DNA of 59,026 nucleotides. Source: Undibacterium sp. (lineage in GTDB: Bacteria; Pseudomonadota; Gammaproteobacteria; Burkholderiales; Burkholderiaceae_D). The stretch spans positions 1-59,026 of the forward strand of contig JANXTO010000343.1 in the NCBI GenBank assembly GCA_025352365.1, read 5' to 3'. Made by a program: the position numbers and the translations under genes. Below the pieces are notes generated by a model, which had not been told where the DNA came from, made no database searches, and saw only the letters and a list, made by a program, of their open reading frames with translations. Of the stretch, positions 49,999 through 59,026 are shown piece after piece (the first letter of the stretch is position 1; each line of letters opens with the position of its first letter).

Positions 49999-52515
49999 AT
50001 GAACTTGAAAGATTTTCGGATGGGGTGGCGCCTGTTGCAACAGCAGCCTTTGTATTCCGCCATTATGATTGTCAGCCTGACGATAGGATTTACTTTTTGC
50101 TTTTTGGTACTGGCATTCACCCGCTACGAATTTGGATTTGATACCAATGTTCCAGAGGTACAGGATGTGTATGTCGTCAAGGCATGTGCTAATTGGGGAT
50201 TTGGTTTTTGGAGCGAGAATGTCCCTTTGTCGATGAAAGACTCGCTGGAAAAAAGCGATGCTCCTTTATTGGTCACAGCAGTGTTGCCGTATTCCGCCGC
50301 AATGCGGGTGAACGACGGCGGCAACGATGTCGTGACCAAAGTAGAGCTGACTCTGGTGGATCCGGCTTTTTCTAAAGTATTTGGTATCAAGCCAATGGAA
50401 GGTGATTTGCAAGCGGCACTCAGCCGCCCAGATGCGCTGGCACTGTCAGTAGCGACAGCACAAAAACTCTTTGGCGATAGTCACGTTGTTGGCAAAAATC
50501 TACAGATCAGAGGCGCTTCTTACCGTATCGCGGCGGTATTGCCTGATCAGCCGGCCACCAGCTCGATTCAGTTTTCCGCGCTAGCTGGTCTTAACTTTGC
50601 CGCATGGCCAGAGGCAGAGCGCCAGCGCGCAAGAGATAACTGGAATTACTATTCCTATGACGATAAAAATTTTCTGAATAACAAAGTCTATTTCCGCTTA
50701 TTGCCCAGTACGTTATTGCCAAGTACGCAGTCGAATGCTACATCAGGCATTAAAACGGATATCAAGTCTGACGGTTTATTGAGTGAGCTTGCCAGCACAA
50801 TCAACACCGATATCAGTCGCTCGGCATTGGCCGGACATCTGAATGCAAAAGATACGCAAGAGCTTGGCAATAAGCCTTTATTGAACATCGCCTTTGGGCG
50901 ATTGGCGGATTCGCATCTGGATAGCGAGGCCCGCAGTAATAGCGGCTCTAAGGGTGACCCTATCGCTACGTTGGGGATGAATGCCGTCGCGTTTTTAATC
51001 CTCCTGCTGACCGCAGGTAATTACGTCAATCTCGCCACCATCCGTACCATAGCGCGTCAGCGCGAGATGGCAATACGCAAAGTGCTGGGTGTGACAGCAG
51101 GGCGGTTGCTGATGCAGATGATGGCAGAATCGATCTTGGTATCTTTGATCGCCGCAATTACTGGTGCCTTCTTAGCGTGGTTATTACTGCCAGCCTGGTC
51201 GGAGTTAACGGAGTTAAATATGGTGAGCATTTTGACGCGCCAGGACTGGATGGCATTTGCCGCGATTGTCGTCGTGATGGGTATATTGGTTGGCATCTGC
51301 GCTGCTCTATATCCAGGTTGGATTGCACTCAAGATGCGCCCTGCCAATGCTCTGGGTGGGCGTGGGAATAGTGAGACAGCAGGCGGTTTGTGGCTGCGCC
51401 GCGTGTTAACCGTGATGCAATTCGCTATCGCCATGTTCGTGACCGGGATGGTGATGACGATAGGGACGCAAATCCACTACCTGAAGCGCATCGACTATGG
51501 CTACCAATTAGACTCACTGCTGATCATCAATTTGCCTGCAGAATTGAGCCAGACTGAGGTTCGTAGTTTTCAGAATGCTCTGGTACGTCGGCCAGAGATC
51601 AACGGTGTTGCAAATACAACGCCATGGCCAGCTAAGGTGGAATTTAAGACGACCAAGGCAGAGACTATTAGTCTGAGCACCTTGAGAGTAGGTCCAGAAT
51701 ATTTCCATACCATTGGTTTGGGGGCAGTAGTAGGGCGCGTGTTTGACCCCAACATCGATTCTGGTGACAGCAGTAATGGTTTGGTGATGAATGAGTTAGC
51801 CGCAACCCGGCTGGGCTATACCAATGGCAATGCGGCGCTGGGGCAGATTGTCAGTATGGAGGGCAAAGCGATGCAGATTGTCGGCATCAGCAACAATGTC
51901 AGCAGCGGCTTTATGCATGGATCACCACGTCCGATTGTGTATCAGATTGCGACCTCAGAAAACTCGTCGCGAGCGCCGCTCTTGCCGCAATTAACGATCA
52001 ATGGACGCAACGATCTGACCGCAGCAAAAACAGCGATCACTGAAGTCTGGCGTCAGCATTTCCCAGATATGTATTTAAATCTTAGTCATCTACGACAAAA
52101 TTTGGAAGCCAACGCAGGCGGTCCTCAAGCTATTTTTGATTCTTGCGTGATTGTCGCTGCCATCATGATTCCATTGGCTATTTTCAGTATCTACATACTC
52201 TCCGCCTATGCTGTTCAGCGACGCGCTAAAGAGATCGTTATGCGTAAATTATTTGGTGCTGACAAGCTCGATATCGCCAAGCTACTGCTCAAAGAATTTA
52301 CGATTTTACTCAGCATTGCCGCCATCGTCGGCTTGCCCTTGTCGTATGTTGCGGGTAGAGGTTTTGTCGAGCAATTTGCAGACCAGGCACCGATGGGATT
52401 ATGGCCAATTGTCCTGGCATTGCTGGGTGCTGTCGTAGTGACTTTGCTGGCGACTACCAGACACACCTTAATTGCCGCAAGAATGTCCCCGGCAGTCGCC
52501 TTGCGCGCTGCCTGA
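49999..52515 (+). CDS. MacB/FtsX-like ABC permease 1
   Basis: 838 aa; ANYVNLATIRTIARQREMAIRKVLG FtsX-type motif, periplasmic MacB_PCD-like domains. Confidence 0.9.
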   Translation: MNLKDFRMGWRLLQQQPLYSAIMIVSLTIGFTFCFLVLAFTRYEFGFDTNVPEVQDVYVVKACANWGFGFWSENVPLSMKDSLEKSDAPLLVTAVLPYSAAMRVNDGGNDVVTKVELTLVDPAFSKVFGIKPMEGDLQAALSRPDALALSVATAQKLFGDSHVVGKNLQIRGASYRIAAVLPDQPATSSIQFSALAGLNFAAWPEAERQRARDNWNYYSYDDKNFLNNKVYFRLLPSTLLPSTQSNATSGIKTDIKSDGLLSELASTINTDISRSALAGHLNAKDTQELGNKPLLNIAFGRLADSHLDSEARSNSGSKGDPIATLGMNAVAFLILLLTAGNYVNLATIRTIARQREMAIRKVLGVTAGRLLMQMMAESILVSLIAAITGAFLAWLLLPAWSELTELNMVSILTRQDWMAFAAIVVVMGILVGICAALYPGWIALKMRPANALGGRGNSETAGGLWLRRVLTVMQFAIAMFVTGMVMTIGTQIHYLKRIDYGYQLDSLLIINLPAELSQTEVRSFQNALVRRPEINGVANTTPWPAKVEFKTTKAETISLSTLRVGPEYFHTIGLGAVVGRVFDPNIDSGDSSNGLVMNELAATRLGYTNGNAALGQIVSMEGKAMQIVGISNNVSSGFMHGSPRPIVYQIATSENSSRAPLLPQLTINGRNDLTAAKTAITEVWRQHFPDMYLNLSHLRQNLEANAGGPQAIFDSCVIVAAIMIPLAIFSIYILSAYAVQRRAKEIVMRKLFGADKLDIAKLLLKEFTILLSIAAIVGLPLSYVAGRGFVEQFADQAPMGLWPIVLALLGAVVVTLLATTRHTLIAARMSPAVALRAA

Positions 52516-52601
52516 GTAAATTAGTTGTAGCAGAATTAAAAGTAAGCTGAATTAACAAGTAAATCTATTCCAGCCCTTAACAAAACATATAAGGAAGCAT
52601 C

Positions 52602-53282
52602 ATGCTAAAACTAGTCAACGTCAGCAAACTCTATGTCGCAGGCGAAGTACAGACCGCCGCACTGAACGGGGTAAATATCGAAATCGATGCTGGAGAATAT
52701 GTCGCCATCACAGGCCCTTCTGGTTGCGGCAAATCGACTTTACTTAGTCTGTTGGGTTTGCTGGATATTCCCAATTCTGGTGAGTACTGGTTTGAGGGGC
52801 AAAACGTCGCAGGCTGGAGTGAGTCGCAATTAAATCAACTACGCCGCGGCAGAGTTGGTTTCATCTTCCAAAGTTTTAACCTGATAGAAGAACTCAGCGT
52901 ATATGAAAACGTCGAACTGGCCTTGGAATATTCTGAAGTACCAGTCAAAGAGCGTCGCCTTAAAGTCACCGCCATGTTAGAGAAGTTGGGCATAGGGCAT
53001 AGGGAAAAACACCGTCCGTCTCAGTTGTCAGGCGGTCAGCAACAACGCGTCGCGATTGCACGTGCCTTAGTCGCCGGTCCCGCCATTTTGTTAGCCGATG
53101 AACCGACAGGTAATCTCGATACTGCGCATGGCGATGAAGTCATGCGTATCTTGCGCACCATCAATGCCGAGGGCACGACCGTCGTGATGGTCACGCACTC
53201 GCCATCCCACGCAGCACAAGCATCACGCATCTTGCATCTGCTGGACGGGCATGTTGTGGTTGATGCTTTGCGTGCTGCTTGA
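52602..53282 (+). CDS. ABC transporter ATPase (MacB/LolD type)
   Basis: GPSGCGKSTLLSLLGLLD; LSGGQQQRVAIARALV; LLADEPTGNLD. Confidence 0.95.
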   Translation: MLKLVNVSKLYVAGEVQTAALNGVNIEIDAGEYVAITGPSGCGKSTLLSLLGLLDIPNSGEYWFEGQNVAGWSESQLNQLRRGRVGFIFQSFNLIEELSVYENVELALEYSEVPVKERRLKVTAMLEKLGIGHREKHRPSQLSGGQQQRVAIARALVAGPAILLADEPTGNLDTAHGDEVMRILRTINAEGTTVVMVTHSPSHAAQASRILHLLDGHVVVDALRAA

Positions 53283-53395
53283 TTGTTTGCTTTCGGATGA
53301 ACTTGCCTGCTGATTTTGCATGGTGAATTCACCATGTGGCAACCTGAAGTCCCTGTCAGTAATAGCTGACGCCCCATTACATAAGATAGACATTG

Positions 53396-55804
53396 ATGAA
53401 ATTCAGAGATTTCCGCATAGGTTGGCGCCTGCTGATACAAGAACCTGCGCATTCGCTGGTAGCGATCATAGGATTAGCCATAGGATTTATGGTGTTCTTT
53501 CTTGGCCTTAGCTATATTTATTATGCTTTGCATTTTGATCGTCATGTACCTGACAATTAGCATATTTTTATCGTCAAGAGTTTGCCAAATTGGGAGGATC
53601 AGCGCTGGCATGAAAATATTCCGACTTTAGTAAAAGATGGCCTGGAGCGCAGCGGCTTGCCGTTGCATGCAGCACGCTTGGTGGTGCTTGATACCGAAAT
53701 GCGCGGTGACAGTGCAGTGCAAAACGTCAAACTCACGACGGCTGATACCAGTTTGATAGAGGTATTTGGTATCAAGCCGGTTGAAGGCGATCTGTTAGTT
53801 GCCCTAAGTCGTCCGAATGCTCTGGCACTGACCGTATCGACTGCACGACGACTTTTTGGCGATACCCATGCCTTGGGAAAATACGTGCATATCAAAAACG
53901 ATACTTTCCTCGTATCAGCAATTATCAGCGATACACCGGACAACTCTACAGTTCCGTTTTCTGCTGTCACCGGTATCAATACCTTGGCGTGGAAAGCGGA
54001 GGAGCGTAAAGCCATATTAGACAGCTGGTCCGATTTGTCAGCTCGTCTTTACATCAAGTTAGGTGCAAATATCTCCGCAGATCAAATTGCGCGGCGCATT
54101 GCAGAGGATGCCGATAGGTCGCCTTTACGTGCGCAACTCAAAGTGGAGCAACTTGCACAATTAGGTCACGATCCGTTATATGAAGTGAAGTTAGGACCAC
54201 TGACTGAGTCTTTCCTTGACCCTGTAGTCGGTGGTGGTAATGGATCAAGAAAAGGCAATCGAACGATCACTATTTCAGTTGCGTGTATCGCCTTATTCGT
54301 TTTGTTGTTAGCGATTGCAAATTACGTCAATCTGGCTACGATCAGGATCATAGCGCGACAGCGCGAGATCGCTATTCGTAAAGTGCTTGGTGCTCCGCAT
54401 TGGCGTGTCGTCATGCAGATATTGACAGAGACGATACTGGTCTCTCTGATCGCGGCAGGTGTCGGGATGCTGTTGGCATGGCTAGTCTTGCCAGGATTCT
54501 CTGCTTTATCCGGTTTTGCATTGGAGTCACTGCTGACTGCTGCCAATTTGTTCTTAGGCATATTGGCTGTACTAGGTTTTAGCATCGTTATAGGATTGCT
54601 GGCAGGTTTTTATCCGGCGTTGATGACAGCCAAAATACGTCCCTCCGCAATCCTCGCTGGACGCGGCAGTTTGGTGAATACTCATGGGATGTGGTTGCGC
54701 CGCAGCCTGACAGTATTTCAATTTGCAGTCGGGATGTTTTTTATTAGCATGGCATTGACAATGTCAGGGCAGCTTCAACACATCAGCCGTTTAAATTTTG
54801 GATTTGATCCAGACAAATTTCTCTCGATTGAGATGCCTTACGGATTAGAGCAGGTAAATTCTAAAAGCTTCAGTGACGCAGTAAGGCGCCTGCCTGGCGT
54901 CGTCAAAACAACGGCTTCTACCGTGGCAATCGGCCAGGCTGATTTTTGGAATGTCGATATCACCATGCCCGATGCTCGTGTCATCAAACTCGATAAAACG
55001 CTGGTCAGCCCTGACTACTTTAATGTCTATGAGATCGCCCCATTAGCAGGTCGCTTATTTGATGCAAAGATAGATAACGTTGACAATCCCAGTGTCGTGG
55101 TGATTGACGCTTTGGCTGTTACGCGCTTGGGCTTTAGCTCGCCTACCGCTGCCGTTGGACAATTCATTAAAGTCAAAGATAAGCCCTTACAAATCATCGG
55201 AGTCAATCAACCTGTCAGGACGCAGAGCCTGCTGATGGATGCCGCACCACGCGTGTTTATGCTGTCGCTAGAAACGCCATCGCTGTCCATCAAATTTGAG
55301 GGCGATCAAGCTATTGTTAGCGCCGCTATCGCCCATCTTTGGGCGCAACATTTTCCTCAGAATATAGTGCAGATTAAGCCGGTAAGGAATTTGCTGGAAA
55401 GAGGGCCAAGACAAATTGAACCTATGTTAATCATTGTTTCGATTGTGATGTGTATTGTGATTTCTCTGGCGTTTGTTGGCATGTATATTTTGTCCGCCTA
55501 TAGTCTGCAACGGCGGTCAAAAGAGATCGTTTTGCGCAAGCTATACGGAGCCATGGGACGAGATATCGCTCAGTTACTTAGCTATGAGTTTATTGCGCTG
55601 ATCGGCGTCTCGGCGCTACTTGGTTTGCCTGTGGCCTACGTCATGGGGGAATCTCTTTTAGATGAGTTTGCTGAACGTGCGGCGATCGGACCATGGGCGG
55701 TATTGGCCGCGCTGGTCAGCGCTTCGATCGTAGCAATAATCTCGACCATACGGCATACCAGAGTGGCAATGCATATGTCTCCTACATCGGCTTTGCGAGG
55801 ATAA
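53396..55804 (+). pseudogene. MacB/FtsX-like ABC permease 2 with one in-frame TAG near the N-terminus
   Basis: MKFRDFRIGWRLLIQEPAHSLVAIIGLAIGFMVFFLGLSYIYYALHFDRHVPDN*HIFIVKSLPNWEDQRW...; same frame as ORF 53582-55804; stop at 53558-53560. Confidence 0.82.
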
Positions 55805-55921
55805 AACTCTTTATCATGGTTTGAAAACGAGTGACAGGCTGGTACACTGGATGGATAGAAAGTTGTTCATTTTCGTTAAGAATTATTCCAGTGTCGTTAC
55901 CCATGATAGGAGACCATTCAT

Positions 55922-56449
55922 ATGATCAAAGGCAGTTGCTTTCACCTTCGGCATGTACAAAAAGACGATATTCCTGAGCTGATCAGATTGCTCAACGCGC
56001 CAGAATCTAAAGGTGATTTTCTCTCTTTAGAGATGATGTTGCCAGGTGCATTGGAGAAAAAATTTGAAGCAGAATCCTTGAGTAAAGAACTCAATGAAAC
56101 GTTTTTAATCGTTGATCACGACGGGACGATTTTAGGTCGCGTGTTTCATTTTAAAACTATCTCTTACTTTAACTCGCGTGAGATCGGCTACGGATTATTT
56201 GCTGGCGATAAGCGTGGCAAAGGCATCATGACAGAGGCCGTGCAACTGCTGACTGATTATCTGTTTAAAACCTTACTGATCAATCGCTTAGAGATCCATA
56301 TGCATGTCGATAATATCGCCTCTGAAAAAGTGGCGATCAATTGTGGGTATTTAAAAGAAGGCATCGCCCGTGGCGCGTCGTTTAGTCGAGGTAAGCATAT
56401 TGATCTCGCCATGTATGCACTGTTGCGGCATGAGTGGGAAGTACTTTGA
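55922..56449 (+). CDS. GNAT N-acetyltransferase (RimJ/RimL type)
   Basis: FHLRHVQKDDIPELIRLLN...GYGLFAGDKRGKGIMTEAVQLLTDYLF...NRLEIHMHVDNIASEKVAINCGY. Confidence 0.9.
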   Translation: MIKGSCFHLRHVQKDDIPELIRLLNAPESKGDFLSLEMMLPGALEKKFEAESLSKELNETFLIVDHDGTILGRVFHFKTISYFNSREIGYGLFAGDKRGKGIMTEAVQLLTDYLFKTLLINRLEIHMHVDNIASEKVAINCGYLKEGIARGASFSRGKHIDLAMYALLRHEWEVL

Positions 56450-56514
56450 GTAAGTCTGAGTTAGTTGATGTAGGTTTAATTACCGGATCAATCTAAAATT
56501 TCGATTTAGAGCGT

Positions 56515-56570
56515 CCAATCATTCTGCGGTTTCTGGCGTGATTTCCTTCCAAGAACCGCAGAATGATTGG
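56515..56570. repeat. Hairpin family copy 3
   Basis: CCAATCATTCTGCGGTTTCTGG...CCAAGAACCGCAGAATGATTGG. Confidence 0.93.
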
Positions 56571-56594
56571 GCATCTGTTTTTAGAGTTGATTCG

Positions 56595-57029
56595 TTAATC
56601 TGCTTTACGGATTCTGGCGATGAATTCTGCATGTGGATAATCGGCGACCGTAAATTCAAATCCTCTCGCGGTCAGCCAGATACAAGCTTCTTCTAACGTT
56701 GAAAAATAATGGACTAAGTCCTCAGGCAAGTTGCCAGTCTGGCGGCGATGGATTTCTTTACGCATATTGTCTGGCACGACTACAGCAAGACAGACGCAAG
56801 CATTCTGGAATGCCCATTCACGCATTTTAGGAAATGCTTGTAGCGAATCTACGTTCGACATTTCCCAATGCGCAGCATCGGTCAGACCTGCCCATGGCTG
56901 GTTGACCGGTGACTTTTTTTTCGTATCGAGAAAGCAAGCCTAGGTACCTTCTTCATTAAAGCTATCCGCGGTAGTGCGTACGAGGACATTGCGTACTACG
57001 GTAATTTCCCATTGACCATGTATTTTCAT
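56595..57029 (-). pseudogene. STAS-like hypothetical protein with one in-frame TAG
   Basis: MKIHGQWEITVVRNVLVRTTADSFNEEGT*ACFLDTKKKSPVNQPWAGLTDAAHWEMSNVDSLQAF...; stop at 56940-56942, in frame with ORF 56595-56861. Confidence 0.65.
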
Positions 57030-57149
57030 CAGATTGATTTTAGATGATGGAATTTGTATTTTACTAGCGTCTTACTAACGTAGGATCGATGTCTGATCAA
57101 TGCGTTATTTGTGCATGCTAACAATTAAACGCCTTGCTAACTCCTATGT

Positions 57150-57530
57150 TTATATTGCCGCAAATTTCTGCTGCAAATAGTGCACGATATCCTTGGATTC
57201 ATATAACCACTTCACGCTGCCGTCGTCGTTGCTGATCTTCAGGCAGGGGACTTTAGGGCTGCCGCCTTGGGCTAATAAAGTTTGGCGATGTTCTGTCACA
57301 TGTTGCGTATTACGTAGTTCTATAGTCAGCGACAGGCGCGCCATTTCTTTCCGTACCTTGATGCAAAAAGGGCACGTTGCAAACTGATATAAGGCCAGCT
57401 TTTGGCATGCTGCATCGACCTTAGTCTGATCAGCGACGGGGCGCACGACACCTTTTGGCCGTGTCAGGCTTTCTTTCAACAGCATGAAAGGGCCGAGGAC
57501 GATGCGCAGCAGTCTAAAAAAGTATTTCAT
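57150..57530 (-). CDS. Glutaredoxin-like thiol-disulfide protein
   Basis: Internal start MKYFFRLL...; LYQFATCPFCIKVRKEM CPFC motif, GSPKVPCL, SKDIVHYLQQ. Confidence 0.85.
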   Translation of the reverse strand: MKYFFRLLRIVLGPFMLLKESLTRPKGVVRPVADQTKVDAACQKLALYQFATCPFCIKVRKEMARLSLTIELRNTQHVTEHRQTLLAQGGSPKVPCLKISNDDGSVKWLYESKDIVHYLQQKFAAI

Positions 57531-57708
57531 GAGTTCTACCAGGTTTAAAAATGATGATGCTGTTATCGAGATTGCCGATGTTATGGACGATGTTGTGGAC
57601 GACGGTATTGACGATGTTATTGATATTGAATCAGCGCAGAAGGGCGCATTGTAAGCGACAAGCGCATGATTTCGGCAGATTGTATTGATGCATGATTCAC
57701 GCATCCCC

Positions 57709-59026
57709 CTAAGAAAATGTCTTACCGTCTTTGACCCAAATTGCCAGAGCCCCAGCAAGCTCGTCCATCACATTATCCCAACGTCCTGCTGAGTCCTGTC
57801 TGAACAGACGCATTTGATGCGGGTACCATGGGCTGTCCTGACGATGCGCCAGCCAGCGCCAGTCTGGTTTAAAGTCCGGCACTAATAACCAGCACGGCAC
57901 ACCCAAAGCACCTGCCAGATGTGCGACAGCGGTGTCTACACTGATGACCAGATCCAGTTGTTGGAGGATGGCAGCGGTCTCTGCAAAATCGGCCAAGCAT
58001 TCACCCAGCATCAATACTGAAAATGACTCTGGGATGGAGTCTCCTTTCAACTCTTTTTGCAGGCTGACAAATTGAATACCTGGCACCGCTAATACAGGTG
58101 TCAAATAGGTCACCGATGGTAGTGAGCGGTGCGCATCATTTTCAAAACGGGAATTACCTTTCCAGACCAGACCTACGCGTTTCTGATTGGCAGACGACAG
58201 CTGTGAATATTGGGCTGGCCATTTTTCTGACCACTGTTGCAGCACATCTGCATCGGCATGCAGATAAGGAATAGTCGCAGGGATAGTCTCTAAGCGGGTC
58301 TCAAAATGAAAAGGCAAGCTCATAGGCAAGGTCCAAAAATCCCATTCCCGGTTCGATAAATTATCGTCCAGAGACAAAATTTCGTCCACGCCCGCTAGAC
58401 TGGCAAACAATTTTTTTAAGCCCGGGTGACAAATCAAGGTGATCTTGGCTGCACCTTTTTCTTTGAGAAAAACAGCATAGCGACAGAATTGGATCATGTC
58501 GCCATGACCTGCCTCAAAACCGATCACGATCGATTTGCCGTACAGGTCGCTACCTTGCCAGCGTTGACAAGTGAACACGTCCGATATACGTGTAATCCAA
58601 TCACGCGCTTCCATACAAGGCCAGCCTTCGGCATAGCGCCCTTGCCGCAGCAAAATATAGGCTAAATTAAAACGTGCTTTCGCATAATCTTGGTCCAGAT
58701 TGAGCGCAGTACGGTAGCAATCCTCAGCTTCTTCCTCTCGTTTCGTACAGGCTAGCAAGACACCCAAATTGGACCACAATGCGGGTGAGTCGGAGGTAAA
58801 TAATAAACATTGCCGGTATACGTCCTCCGCCTCATCAAAGCGATCACGTGCCATCAGCATCGCGCCTAAGTTCAGATAAGTTTGTACCACGTCGGGTCGT
58901 ATCGTAATCGCTTGCTGGTACCAAAATTCGGCACTGTTCCATGCGCCAACTTGCTCTTGCAGATAAGCCAGATTAATCATCACCTCGGCAAAGTCTGGAG
59001 CGATTTCCAGCGCTTGCATAAAACAG
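57709..59026 (-). CDS. TPR-repeat protein with glycosyltransferase family 9-like C-terminal domain (5' truncated by window edge)
   Basis: TPR units (AEVMINLAYLQEQVGAWNSAEFWYQQAI...), C-terminal LVISVDTAVAHLAGALGVPCWLLVP; frame open to window end. Confidence 0.88.
   Translation of the reverse strand, partial: CFMQALEIAPDFAEVMINLAYLQEQVGAWNSAEFWYQQAITIRPDVVQTYLNLGAMLMARDRFDEAEDVYRQCLLFTSDSPALWSNLGVLLACTKREEEAEDCYRTALNLDQDYAKARFNLAYILLRQGRYAEGWPCMEARDWITRISDVFTCQRWQGSDLYGKSIVIGFEAGHGDMIQFCRYAVFLKEKGAAKITLICHPGLKKLFASLAGVDEILSLDDNLSNREWDFWTLPMSLPFHFETRLETIPATIPYLHADADVLQQWSEKWPAQYSQLSSANQKRVGLVWKGNSRFENDAHRSLPSVTYLTPVLAVPGIQFVSLQKELKGDSIPESFSVLMLGECLADFAETAAILQQLDLVISVDTAVAHLAGALGVPCWLLVPDFKPDWRWLAHRQDSPWYPHQMRLFRQDSAGRWDNVMDELAGALAIWVKDGKTFS

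Noticed and set aside
28771-57029. Stop-codon reassignment or selenocysteine/pyrrolysine recoding
   Set aside because: Many genes use TAA, TAG and TGA as normal stops and only three isolated Gln-compatible positions are affected; loss of function or sequence error is simpler.
57540-57620. GATGTT-rich degenerate repeat upstream of glutaredoxin-like gene
   Set aside because: Low-complexity tract; inflates the 202 aa ORF but no evidence of function.

Overview
The window looks like a betaproteobacterial chromosome segment; Oxalobacteraceae/Undibacterium-like is an inference from protein flavour only. The left edge (1-1.9 kb) is decayed accessory DNA: an integrase 3' end, a frameshifted solute-binding-protein fragment, an IS6-family transposase remnant and an internally deleted chemoreceptor. 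The rest is mostly housekeeping: pepN, fbp, ribA, ilvE, ppc, and an Entner-Doudoroff block (pgi/eda/edd | zwf/pgl/hexR). Interspersed are several accessory cassettes: (i) a CusRS-like two-component system with a small secreted protein, a YHYH lipoprotein and a HupE/UreJ protein, with CusR/CopR-type palindromes ATGAC-N6-GTCAT ahead of both transcription units; (ii) a bufferin-type RiPP operon (DUF2282 precursor, DUF692 MNIO enzyme, DUF2063 partner, DoxX); (iii) a TctDE-like two-component system + porin + NMT1-type ABC transporter cassette; (iv) a sigma54-controlled HlyD/FtsX-type ABC efflux locus with a near-consensus -24/-12 promoter. Two dispersed intergenic repeat families stand out. One is an ~85 bp element in six copies that brackets cassette (iii) and also pgi. 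The other is a long hairpin in three copies, all at convergent gene ends, with covarying outer stems. Three otherwise intact genes carry a single in-frame stop (TAA, TAG, TAG), each explainable as a C-to-T change in a Gln codon. No rRNA, tRNA or CRISPR was recognised.
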